Below the pieces are notes generated by a model. That model ran no database searches. It was not told where the DNA came from and saw only the letters and a program-made list of their open reading frames with translations. Positions 24,842-32,808 of a DNA stretch of 37,514 nt are shown here, piece after piece (positions within the stretch are counted from its first letter, which is position 1; the number at the start of each line of letters is the position of its first letter). Location: contig JAGALD010000036.1 of the NCBI GenBank assembly GCA_017625395.1, positions 1 to 37,514 of the forward strand. Reading direction: 5' to 3'. The translations under genes were made by a program, and so were the position numbers. Source of the DNA: Bacilli bacterium. Its GTDB lineage: Bacteria; Bacillota_I; Bacilli_A; RF39; UBA660.

Positions 24842-27800
24842 ATGAGTAAAGTAGTAAATATTGGTGTTGATGTTGGTAGTACAACAGTAAAAGTTCTAGT
24901 CTTAGATGAAAAGCAAAATGAATTATTTTCATCATATAAAAGACACTTTTCTAATACCAAAAAGACATTAATAGAGATGTTACAACTAGTAGTAGACACT
25001 TTTAAAGAACATGAATATAGAATTGCTTTCACAGGAAGTGGAAGTATATCTTTAGCAAAATATTTAGGTATTAATTTTGTACAAGAAGTTATTGCTTGTA
25101 GAGATGCAGTAGTTGATTATCCAAAGCAAGTCGATGTTGCTGTAGAACTTGGTGGAGAAGATGCTAAAATCATCTATTTTTATAATGGCGTTGAACAGCG
25201 AATGAATGGTAGCTGTGCTGGTGGAACAGGAGCATTCCTAGATCAAATGGCAGTTCTTTTAAACACGGATACAAAAGGTCTTAACGAATTAGCAAAAAAT
25301 GGTACCACAATATATCCAATCGCATCCCGCTGTGGTGTATTTGCAAAAACAGATATTCAACCACTACTTAATGAAGGTGCAAAAAAAGAAGATATCGCAC
25401 TATCAATTATGCAAGCAGTAGTAAATCAAACAATAAGTGGACTAGCATGTGGAAAGCCAATAAAAGGAAATGTAATGTTTTTAGGAGGACCACTTAGCTA
25501 TTTAAGTACGTTAAAAGAAAGATTTATAACAACACTAAATTTAACTGAAGAAGAAGCAATATCTCCAGAAAATGCTCATTTATTTGTAGCAAGAGGAACA
25601 ATTTTAAATAATAGATATGATCACACAATAACAGAAAGACAATTTAGAAATAAAATAAAAAAAATAGAGAAATTTAAAGAAGAAAAAACAAACTCATTAA
25701 AGCCATTATTTAAAGATGAATTAGAATATCAAGAATTTAGCGAAAGACACATTAAGAATAAAGTAAAAGAAAATTCTCTTGAAAATTATAAAGGAAATAT
25801 CTTCTTAGGAATAGATGCAGGAAGTACAACTGCAAAATTAGTGGCAATAGATGAAGATAAAAAACTTTTATATTCTAGTTATAAATCTAATGAAGGAAAT
25901 CCAGTTGATACAATAAAAGAAATGCTAAGAGATTTTTATAAATTAAAAAATAAAGATTCAGTTATTAGGGTATGTGGATCAACAGGATACGGAGAAAAAT
26001 TAATAAAGACCGCATTTAATCTTGATATAAGTGAAATTGAAACAATGGCACATTATACAGCAGCAGAACACTTCCTACCAAATGTAGATAGTATAATTGA
26101 TATTGGTGGACAAGATATGAAATACATTAAAATAAAAGATGGTAGTGTTGATACTATTATGTTGAATGAAGCTTGTTCATCAGGGTGTGGCTCATTTATA
26201 GAAACACTTGCTAAATCACTTGGTATTACTGTATCAGAATTTGTATCACTAGCAGTAAAAAGTAAAAGACCAGTTGATTTAGGAAGTAGATGTACTGTAT
26301 TTATGAATTCTAAAATAAAACAAACTCAAAAAGAAGGTAGAAGCCTAGGAGATATATTTGCAGGACTTTCATATTCAGTAGTAAAAAATGCCCTTCTAAA
26401 AGTTATGAAAATAAGAGATATTGAATCTCTTGGAAAAAGAATAGTTGTACAAGGTGGAACATTCTTAAATGATGCAGTTTTAAGAGCCTTTGAATTAGTA
26501 ACTGATAAAAAAGTTGTAAGACCAAATATTGCAGGACTAATGGGTGCATACGGAATGGCCATTATTTCCCAAAATAATTATGAAAATTATAGTGATAAAA
26601 ATGTTTACAGTAGTATCTTAACTTTAGAAGAACTAGACAGTTTATCAATGAAAACTAAATACACAAGATGTAAAGGTTGTTCTAACAACTGTGGACTTAC
26701 AATAAATATTTTTGGAGATAAAAAATATATTTCTGGTAATAGATGTGAAAAAGGTTCAGGTGAACTAATAAAGACAAATAATTTACCTAATATGTATGAA
26801 TATAAATATAATAGATTATTTAATTACACTTCATTAGAAGAAAAAGATGCAAAACGAGGAATAATAGGAATACCTAGAGTTTTAAATATGTATGAAAATT
26901 ATCCTTTTTGGCATACATTCTTTACATCTTTAGGTTTTAGAGTAATATTATCAGATCATTCTAATCATAAGCTTTACGAAAAAGGAATTGATAGTATTCC
27001 ATCAGAATCTGCATGTTATCCTGCAAAACTTGTTCATGGACACATTATGAATTTGATAGAAAAAGGAATAGAAACTATCTTTTATCCGTGTGTAATATAT
27101 GAAAAGAAGGAATTTGAACATAGCGACAACTGCTACAACTGCCCAATAGTAACATCATATCCTGAGGCTATCAAATTAAATGTCGAAGAAATTAAACAAA
27201 AAAATATTACATATATAAATCCTTTTTTACCAATAGATAAGAAAACATTGCATAAAAGATTTTTAGAGATCGAAGAATTTAAAAAATATAAGATAAAGTC
27301 AAGTGAATTAAAAAATGCTATTAAACAGGCATTTATTGAGCAAGAAAATTATAGAAATGACGTTATTAATAAAGGAAAAGAATTTATTGAATATATTGAT
27401 TCACATAATGAAAAAGCTATTGTATTAGCTGGAAGGCCATATCACTTAGACAAAGAAGTAAATCATGGAATTGATACAATGATCAATAGTTTAGGTCTTG
27501 CTGTTTTAACTGAAGATAGTATTTGCTATGAAAGTACAGAATTAAAAAAATTAAGAGTAGTAGACCAATGGGAATATCACTCAAGAATTTATAGAGCAGC
27601 AGATGCAATATGTAAGCATGATAACATGGAACTTGTAAATCTTAATTCATTCGGATGTGGACTTGATGCCATAATAACTGACCAAACAGAAGAAATCTTA
27701 AAATATAATGGAAGACTATATACAACAGTAAAAATAGATGAAATAAACAATTTAGGTGCTATAAAGATTAGAATTAGATCACTAATAGCAACTATGAATA

Positions 27801-29080
27801 AAAGGATTAATGAAAATAAATATATTACATATGAATATAAGAAAAATACATTTAAAAAAGAAATGAAGAAGACTCATACTATATTATGCCCAGACCTTTC
27901 ACCATTTCATATGCAATTTTTAATAGATGCTTTTAACAGTGAAGGATATAATGTTGTATATTTAGACACAACTACCGATAAAACAATAGACATTGGACTA
28001 AAATATGTTAATAATGATGCATGTTATCCATCAATAATTGTAACAGGTCAACTAATAGAAGCACTTCAATCTGGAAAATATGATTTAGATAACACTAGTG
28101 TAGTAATTACTCAAACGGGTGGCGGATGCCGTGCAACAAACTATATTGGTTTAATAAGAAAAGCACTAAAAGATGCAGGGTTAGAAAAAATCCCAACAAT
28201 CTCACTTAATTTTAGTGGATTAGAAAAAGAACAAGGATTTAAGGTAACTCTTCCAATTGCCAATAAATTATTAATGGCAGTTATGTATGGTGACTTACTT
28301 ATGAAATTACTTTATCAAACAAGACCATATGAAGTAAAAAAAGGCTCATCACAAAAACTATATGATAGATATTTTGAAATATGCAGAGAGTCTATTCAAA
28401 ATGGAAACTTAAGAATATTTAAGAAAAATATAATAAATATAATTAATGATTTTAATGATATAAAAATTATTCCAAAAGATATTCCAAAAGTAGGAATAGT
28501 AGGAGAAATATTAATAAAATATCATCACTATGGAAATAATCACTTAGCCGACTTACTTGAAAAAGAAGGTTTAGAAGTAGTAGTGCCAGAGTTAATGGGA
28601 TTCGTTAAATATTGTGTAACTGATTCAATTATTAAAGAAAAACTTCTAAAAGGAAGAAAACTAGATGCTTTCTTAAATAAACAAGCATTAGGTATAATTG
28701 AATGGTATGAAAAAACAGCAAGAAAAACACTTGAAAAAACAAGATATAGAAATCTTTCTGATATAAGAAAGCTAGAATCAAATGTTGAAAATATTATTTC
28801 TGTAGGAAATCAAACAGGAGAAGGGTGGTTCTTAACTTCTGAAATTGTTGAACTTATTAAAGAAGGGGTTAACAACATAGTTTGTGTTCAACCATTTGCA
28901 TGCCTTCCAAACCATATAGTTGGAAAAGCAGTAATAAAGAAGATAAAAGAACTATATAAAGATGCAAATATAGTAGCAATAGACTATGACCCAGGAGCTT
29001 CACTAACAAATCAAGCCAATAGAATTAACTTAATGGTAAGTGTAGCAAAGGATAATATAAAAAATAAAATAACAAAATAA
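24842..29080 (+). CDS. Two-module acyl-CoA dehydratase activase-like protein (BadF/HgdC type)
   Basis: A 1412-aa cytoplasmic protein. Two ASKHA-ATPase modules stand in tandem: the first has GVDVGSTTVKVLVLDE near the start, Cys125 in GSCAGGTGAF and Cys164 in SRCGVF; the second starts GIDAGSTTAKLVAIDE, with Cys445 and Cys449 in NEACSSGCGSF and a second SRCTVF. In HgdC the paired Cys hold a [4Fe-4S] cluster between subunits. Next comes a Cys motif (CKGCSNNCG) and a long C-terminal region with a DUF2229-like start (GIPRVLNMYENYPFWHTFF) and dehydratase-like Cys blocks (SESACYPAKLVHGH, NDACYP, GGGCRATNYIGL). Such large fused proteins occur in many anaerobes and may drive an ATP-dependent reduction, but the substrate is unknown. 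ATG 24842 follows an AAGGACGG site. Confidence 0.88.
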   Translation: MSKVVNIGVDVGSTTVKVLVLDEKQNELFSSYKRHFSNTKKTLIEMLQLVVDTFKEHEYRIAFTGSGSISLAKYLGINFVQEVIACRDAVVDYPKQVDVAVELGGEDAKIIYFYNGVEQRMNGSCAGGTGAFLDQMAVLLNTDTKGLNELAKNGTTIYPIASRCGVFAKTDIQPLLNEGAKKEDIALSIMQAVVNQTISGLACGKPIKGNVMFLGGPLSYLSTLKERFITTLNLTEEEAISPENAHLFVARGTILNNRYDHTITERQFRNKIKKIEKFKEEKTNSLKPLFKDELEYQEFSERHIKNKVKENSLENYKGNIFLGIDAGSTTAKLVAIDEDKKLLYSSYKSNEGNPVDTIKEMLRDFYKLKNKDSVIRVCGSTGYGEKLIKTAFNLDISEIETMAHYTAAEHFLPNVDSIIDIGGQDMKYIKIKDGSVDTIMLNEACSSGCGSFIETLAKSLGITVSEFVSLAVKSKRPVDLGSRCTVFMNSKIKQTQKEGRSLGDIFAGLSYSVVKNALLKVMKIRDIESLGKRIVVQGGTFLNDAVLRAFELVTDKKVVRPNIAGLMGAYGMAIISQNNYENYSDKNVYSSILTLEELDSLSMKTKYTRCKGCSNNCGLTINIFGDKKYISGNRCEKGSGELIKTNNLPNMYEYKYNRLFNYTSLEEKDAKRGIIGIPRVLNMYENYPFWHTFFTSLGFRVILSDHSNHKLYEKGIDSIPSESACYPAKLVHGHIMNLIEKGIETIFYPCVIYEKKEFEHSDNCYNCPIVTSYPEAIKLNVEEIKQKNITYINPFLPIDKKTLHKRFLEIEEFKKYKIKSSELKNAIKQAFIEQENYRNDVINKGKEFIEYIDSHNEKAIVLAGRPYHLDKEVNHGIDTMINSLGLAVLTEDSICYESTELKKLRVVDQWEYHSRIYRAADAICKHDNMELVNLNSFGCGLDAIITDQTEEILKYNGRLYTTVKIDEINNLGAIKIRIRSLIATMNKRINENKYITYEYKKNTFKKEMKKTHTILCPDLSPFHMQFLIDAFNSEGYNVVYLDTTTDKTIDIGLKYVNNDACYPSIIVTGQLIEALQSGKYDLDNTSVVITQTGGGCRATNYIGLIRKALKDAGLEKIPTISLNFSGLEKEQGFKVTLPIANKLLMAVMYGDLLMKLLYQTRPYEVKKGSSQKLYDRYFEICRESIQNGNLRIFKKNIINIINDFNDIKIIPKDIPKVGIVGEILIKYHHYGNNHLADLLEKEGLEVVVPELMGFVKYCVTDSIIKEKLLKGRKLDAFLNKQALGIIEWYEKTARKTLEKTRYRNLSDIRKLESNVENIISVGNQTGEGWFLTSEIVELIKEGVNNIVCVQPFACLPNHIVGKAVIKKIKELYKDANIVAIDYDPGASLTNQANRINLMVSVAKDNIKNKITK

Positions 29081-29101
29081 GACATCTTATGATGTCTTTT
29101 T
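29080..29101 (+). terminator. Intrinsic terminator after the activase-like gene
   Basis: The 7-bp stem AGACATC / GATGTCT with a TTAT loop is followed by TTTTTG. Confidence 0.85.
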
Positions 29102-29154
29102 GTTTGAATAAATTAAATTTGTATTATAAAAATATATATTATTTATATAAAATT

Positions 29155-29163
29155 TGATATAAT
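29155..29163 (+). promoter_or_regulatory. Extended -10 promoter of the ESX-like operon
   Basis: TGATATAAT is a perfect extended -10 (hexamer 29158-29163). No good -35 is seen at 17 bases upstream. An identical TGATATAAT recurs at 29191-29199, 30 bases before the first start codon, so there may be two start sites. Confidence 0.55.
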
Positions 29164-29190
29164 TAATATAATTAGATTTAAAATATGGAG

Positions 29191-29199
29191 TGATATAAT
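29191..29199 (+). promoter_or_regulatory. Second extended -10 before the ESX-like operon
   Basis: The same nine bases as the upstream element, with no clear -35. Its hexamer (29194-29199) ends 30 bases before the ATG at 29230, a normal distance. Confidence 0.5.
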
Positions 29200-29229
29200 T
29201 GCACTTTTATTAATTACAAAGAGGTATAT

Positions 29230-29568
29230 ATGGATAATTATGATTTGGAAGAAGTTAAAATGATTATACAAGAGGAAAGATTATCCTCAAATATTTTGAA
29301 ATCTATATTAGAAAATACAACTAGAAGAATAGAAATATATGCAGATGAAGAAAGTTATGAAATTTTAAAATATATTTTAAATGAAGCACAAATAGATACT
29401 GATACAAAAGAAGAAATAGAAAAATATTTAAATAGATGTAAAAATGATACAGTAGAAAGTATAAAAACAGAAGAAGAAAATGAAAGCACGTTACCTTGGA
29501 TATTTATTATATCGGGAATAATTTTTCTACTACTAGGAGTATTTAAAATAATATTGGAGAATTTATGA
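29230..29568 (+). CDS. Tail-anchored small membrane protein of the ESX-like operon
   Basis: A 112-aa protein of unknown function. The first 85 residues are acidic, helical and soluble (LEEVKMIIQEERLSSNILK), and a single membrane segment lies at about residues 88-108 at the C-terminus, so the soluble part probably faces the cytoplasm. A GAGGT ribosome-binding site is present. It is the first gene of the operon and overlaps the next by 4 bases (ATGA). It could be a chaperone, membrane adaptor or immunity partner for the secreted proteins downstream, but nothing in the sequence decides this. Confidence 0.7.
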   Translation: MDNYDLEEVKMIIQEERLSSNILKSILENTTRRIEIYADEESYEILKYILNEAQIDTDTKEEIEKYLNRCKNDTVESIKTEEENESTLPWIFIISGIIFLLLGVFKIILENL

Positions 29569-29786
29569 AGAAAAAAGAAAAAAATAAAGAAAAAATAACA
29601 GATTATAATAAATGCAAATGGTTGAGAATATCAATTATTATCTCTTCCATTGCAACTATTATCTTGTCAGTTGCAAACCTGTTTTTTAATGTAAATATAA
29701 TATTTGCAATAATAACTTGCATAATAACATTCATCTTAAACAAAACAAGAGATAAAATAATATTAAAAAATAAAAAGAAAGAGTGA
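29565..29786 (+). CDS. Small membrane protein with two hydrophobic segments
   Basis: A 73-aa protein with a Lys-rich start, two closely spaced membrane segments (about residues 22-41 and 44-60) and a Lys/Arg-rich tail, so both ends should be cytoplasmic. I recognise no family. It overlaps the previous gene by 4 bases and ends 4 bases before the ESX-like gene. Small membrane proteins of this kind often accompany type VII substrates, so accessory or immunity roles are possible but unproven. Confidence 0.65.
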   Translation: MKKKEKNKEKITDYNKCKWLRISIIISSIATIILSVANLFFNVNIIFAIITCIITFILNKTRDKIILKNKKKE

Positions 29787-29790
29787 TTAT

Positions 29791-30720
29791 ATGGCATCTT
29801 CAAATGGAAATATAATAGTAAACAGTGAAGAAATTTCAAGTACAGTTAGTGCAGTTAACGAAGTAGTATCTATATTAGAAAATGATATGAAAGCTCCAAT
29901 GAACTCAAATTTTAATACATTAGTAGATTTAGGATTATTTTCAGATGGTATCGAGAATATAAAGAAACAAATAGATTCAATTACAAAATCATATAAAGCA
30001 TTAGCAGTAGAAATGTCTAGCCATCTAAATGAATTTGAAGAAACAGAAGATACTCTTTCAAATGGGGTTCATTATTATAATAACAGTAATAATAGTAATA
30101 AGAACAATAATTCAACCGGGCCAACTGGAGAAAATAATTCTAATCAAAATACATCTATTCCAAATATAGAAGAGGGAAAAGAGATTAATGCCAGTACGTT
30201 ATCAAACAATATTTCTGCTATTAGTGATGAATCACAAAGTAAATTAATTGAATTTCTAAATATAAATAAAGCAAGTACAATGAATCTAAATAGCTTACTT
30301 TTCGATAGTAAAAACGCAATTGCTTTAGTAACTCTTTTAAAAAAATTCTATGGTGATGAAAGTACTACAACTATCAATATAGAAGATGCTACATTAATAC
30401 AAAAAACTTTAATAAATAAGCTGTTTTCTTCAAAAACAACTCCAGTATCTATTTCAGATAATACGATTCTAGTAGCTAAGAAATATTTAAATTTCATTGC
30501 TAAAAATAATAACATTACAGTTGGAGATTTATTAATAGATTCAAAAAATCATAGTATTCTATCTGATTCGCTACTTCAAATATATGATGGAGATGCAATG
30601 TCACAATTTTACTTAACGGAAAATGAAATAAATGATGTAAGAGAATATATGAATAATGTCGCTAAGAAAAATAACAGTACAGTTGAATCACTAATACAAG
30701 AACCTACAAAATTTTTATAG
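29791..30720 (+). CDS. ESX/LXG-like protein with duplicated C-terminal domain
   Basis: A 309-aa protein without a signal peptide. Residues 1-95 are a helical domain with NSEEISSTVSAVNEVVSIL, then FSDGIENIKKQID, recalling small type VII substrates of the SACOL2603 kind. An Asn/Ser-rich linker (about 95-125) follows. Residues 150-212 and 228-285 are two copies of a roughly 70-aa unit, each with a LL(F/I)DSKN block and a Y(G/D)GD block; the start of a third copy (MNNVAKKNNSTVESL) closes the protein. The function of the repeat is unknown. Transport by a type VII system is inferred from the N-terminal domain and the two WXG-type genes that follow. Confidence 0.6.
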   Translation: MASSNGNIIVNSEEISSTVSAVNEVVSILENDMKAPMNSNFNTLVDLGLFSDGIENIKKQIDSITKSYKALAVEMSSHLNEFEETEDTLSNGVHYYNNSNNSNKNNNSTGPTGENNSNQNTSIPNIEEGKEINASTLSNNISAISDESQSKLIEFLNINKASTMNLNSLLFDSKNAIALVTLLKKFYGDESTTTINIEDATLIQKTLINKLFSSKTTPVSISDNTILVAKKYLNFIAKNNNITVGDLLIDSKNHSILSDSLLQIYDGDAMSQFYLTENEINDVREYMNNVAKKNNSTVESLIQEPTKFL

Positions 30721-30729
30721 GAGGTACTT

Positions 30730-31050
30730 ATGCAATTAAAAGCAAATTATGAAAAAATTGAAGGTGTAGGAATATATGTTTTACAAGAAACCGAACGCCT
30801 TGATAATATTTTAAAAGAAATGAAAGATTTAGTAGAAGAAGTAAAAACATGTTGGACAGGACCAGATGCTATGAATTTTATTAATAATTCTTCTACCTAT
30901 ATAAAAAATGTAGATGATCAGGTATCTAATTTATCTAACTTGGCAGACTACATTAAAAAAATTGCTTTTGCATACGGTAGTAAAGATGTAGAATGGAAAA
31001 ATAGAGTTAAAAAAGTAGGTGAAATTGATGAACAGCAATTTAAATATTGA
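30730..31050 (+). CDS. WXG100-like protein
   Basis: A 106-aa helix-turn-helix protein of ESAT-6/WXG100 type. Two helices of about 35 residues flank the turn WTG at residues 42-44 (CWTGPDAMNF). There is no clear C-terminal YxxxD/E export motif, though YGSKD near residue 92 is a loose candidate. An AGGAGG ribosome-binding site lies at the end of the previous gene. Members of this family form dimers and are secreted, or help larger substrates to be secreted, through type VII systems. Confidence 0.75.
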   Translation: MQLKANYEKIEGVGIYVLQETERLDNILKEMKDLVEEVKTCWTGPDAMNFINNSSTYIKNVDDQVSNLSNLADYIKKIAFAYGSKDVEWKNRVKKVGEIDEQQFKY

Positions 31051-31354
31051 TACAGTAAAATTGGAATCAATTATTACAAAACTTGAAAATAATTATAATT
31101 TAGTAAAAGAAATATTTGATAATCTTAACAAAAAAATGGAATTATGTAACGGAACGGAAGAGATGTGGCAAGGTAAAACCCAAGAAAAAGTATATGAAGC
31201 ATATAAAGAATTATCTAATCAATTTCCTGAAATACTTAATGAATTAGAAGGCTATAATACCTTTTTAAAAACAACAATTGAAAATTATAATTCAAAAGAA
31301 AAAAATATTGATAATAATATAAATAATAATAGCGAAAATCTAGATATAAATTAA
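31028..31354 (+). CDS. Second WXG100-like protein
   Basis: A 108-aa protein with two long helices separated by WQG at residues 47-49 (EEMWQGKTQEKVYEAY), the classical WXG100 layout, and an Asn-rich tail. ATG 31028 is chosen over GTG 31019 because AGGTGA lies just before it. It overlaps the end of the first WXG gene by 23 bases. Together the two could form a heterodimer as EsxA/EsxB do, which is inference. Confidence 0.72.
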   Translation: MNSNLNIDTVKLESIITKLENNYNLVKEIFDNLNKKMELCNGTEEMWQGKTQEKVYEAYKELSNQFPEILNELEGYNTFLKTTIENYNSKEKNIDNNINNNSENLDIN

Positions 31355-31365
31355 TAGGAGGGAAT

Positions 31366-32589
31366 ATGGAAAACTTTTTTATAGACCCATATAAAAAGTA
31401 TTATGATAAATTAAGCGCAGATACCGCTTTATCAACAAATGGAAATCAGATGAAAGAAAAAAGTACACATCTAGTATCAACTGTTTCAAGATTATCATCT
31501 AAAGTTAATTCTTCGCTATGGAAAGAATTAGGTTATGACGAATTAGTAAATACAACACTACCGACACTTAGTCTATTGGTAAGCACATTGAATGATTGTA
31601 TAACTTCTGGACTAGTAGTTGCTACTGATTTAGCAATTAATACGTTGTTACCAGACTTAACAAAGCTTAAAGAAACAGATGAACTTTATACTAAAACAAA
31701 CGATGAACTTAAAGCATTAGTCGTTCCACCAAAAACAAAAACTGTAAAAGAACATTGGTACAGTATAAATACAATAGAAGTAGAAAACGAAGAATATACA
31801 AAATATTTAAGTACTAAACAAGAATTAGAAACTAATTTAAAAAAATATGAAACAGCTTGTAAGGATCTTATAAATAAAATAGATGAGACCATAAAAAAGA
31901 TAAATGAATTAAATAGTATAGTTAATACAAAAGTTAAAGAAAGTGTTTCTAGTACAACAGGAGTAAGAAATCATAATGGCAAAAAGGAATATGGAATATC
32001 TTCTAGTATGGAAGTCTCAAGAACCGATACTTTAATTAATTATGGAGAATATTACGTAGTCAATACCAATTATTCTGTTATAGATTATTATAATCACATT
32101 CAAGATAAAAAAATTTATCAAGCATCAGATTCAAGATATTATAATTCTTGTTCTTCGGTTGCCCATTTACATGCTAAAGAATTAACATTTGGTAAGTCAG
32201 GAAATAATCTACATAATCTTTTAGAAAAAGGTGGAATAGATTCTTGTTATCATAAAAATAACTTTTTTAGTGAAAATAAACAAGTTGTATTAAATGAGAT
32301 ATATAATGAGCTTTCCCAAGGAAGACCAGTTACCTTGAATTGTGCAAATAATAATGGTGGAAGACACTGGGTTACTGTAATTGGATTTAAAACTGAAGTT
32401 GAAAGTGGAAGTGCATTGAAAGCAGAAGACTTATTAATATTAGATGCATGGGATGGAGAAATAGAAAGAATGGACTGTGAAGACTCTCGTGTTATGGCAA
32501 GTGGTAGAACAACAGGACAAAACTATGATTGGCGTATTGATAAGATGAACGAAGATAGATTAGCATCAATACCAACTCAAAATGCATAA
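31366..32589 (+). CDS. Putative type VII substrate with C39/papain-like cysteine peptidase domain
   Basis: A 407-aa protein with no signal peptide. The N-terminal 200 residues are helical (Ser/Thr-rich helix, then a long LETNLKKYETACKDL-type coil), comparable to LXG-like or ESX-like targeting domains. Residues about 245-385 look like a C39-type peptidase domain: Gln251 shortly before Cys262 (NSCSSVAH), His334 in GRHWVTVIGF and Asp360 in LILDAWDGE. Order and spacing fit a Cys-His-Asp triad. Likely a secreted peptidase or toxin-like effector; neither target nor immunity protein is identified. A GGAGGG ribosome-binding site is present. It is the last gene of the operon, with no clear terminator before infC. 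Confidence 0.6.
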   Translation: MENFFIDPYKKYYDKLSADTALSTNGNQMKEKSTHLVSTVSRLSSKVNSSLWKELGYDELVNTTLPTLSLLVSTLNDCITSGLVVATDLAINTLLPDLTKLKETDELYTKTNDELKALVVPPKTKTVKEHWYSINTIEVENEEYTKYLSTKQELETNLKKYETACKDLINKIDETIKKINELNSIVNTKVKESVSSTTGVRNHNGKKEYGISSSMEVSRTDTLINYGEYYVVNTNYSVIDYYNHIQDKKIYQASDSRYYNSCSSVAHLHAKELTFGKSGNNLHNLLEKGGIDSCYHKNNFFSENKQVVLNEIYNELSQGRPVTLNCANNNGGRHWVTVIGFKTEVESGSALKAEDLLILDAWDGEIERMDCEDSRVMASGRTTGQNYDWRIDKMNEDRLASIPTQNA

Positions 32590-32616
32590 AAATATTATAA
32601 ATATTATAAAAAAATG

Positions 32617-32645
32617 TTGACAAATACAAGAAATAGTAATAAAAT
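32617..32645 (+). promoter_or_regulatory. Vegetative promoter of infC-rpmI-rplT
   Basis: TTGACA (32617-32622), 17 bases, TAAAAT (32640-32645). It precedes a leader of about 150 bases before infC. Confidence 0.88.
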
Positions 32646-32651
32646 CTTTAT

Positions 32652-32783
32652 CGTGAATAAAAAAAGGAAAGAGATGTATCCACATCCACCTGATTGCGAA
32701 TAGCTTTGGGTATAAGGCCAGAAAAGATTTTAAAATCTTATTTTAACATGGTTATTTAGTGGATATATTATATCCACTTTTTT
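32652..32783 (+). ncRNA. L20-type leader with attenuator before infC
   Basis: The leader ends with a strong terminator: arms GTGGATATA (32759-32767) and TATATCCAC (32769-32777), then TTTTTT. Upstream, TATCCAC (32677-32683) repeats the terminator's 3' arm and can pair with its 5' arm, giving an antiterminator. In Bacillus the infC-rpmI-rplT operon is controlled by L20 binding such a leader and causing termination. The position, gene order and alternative pairing fit this. Confidence 0.72.
32759..32783 (+). terminator. Attenuator terminator of the infC leader
   Basis: A 7 to 9 bp stem (GTGGATA...TATCCAC) with a small A/T loop and six T, ending ten bases before the infC ribosome-binding site. 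Confidence 0.85.
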
Positions 32784-32792
32784 ATATTTATT

Positions 32793-32808
32793 GGAGGTGT
32801 TTTATATA
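32793..32808 (+). promoter_or_regulatory. Ribosome-binding site and ATA start codon of infC
   Basis: GGAGGTG (32793-32799) lies six bases before ATA at 32806. No ATG exists in this frame near the N-terminus, and upstream TTG and GTG codons fall before or inside the Shine-Dalgarno. Non-standard starts such as AUU are the known basis of infC self-control, since IF3 discriminates against them. Confidence 0.8.

Noticed and set aside
29230-29786. The two small membrane proteins as toxin-antitoxin or immunity genes
   Set aside because: Their position before the substrate genes and lack of any recognisable family leave no evidence beyond neighbourhood, so they are annotated as unknown.
32590-32616. 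AATATTATAAATATTATAAA as a terminator after the peptidase gene
   Set aside because: It can fold weakly but is followed by A, not T, so an intrinsic terminator is not supported; readthrough into the infC leader is possible.
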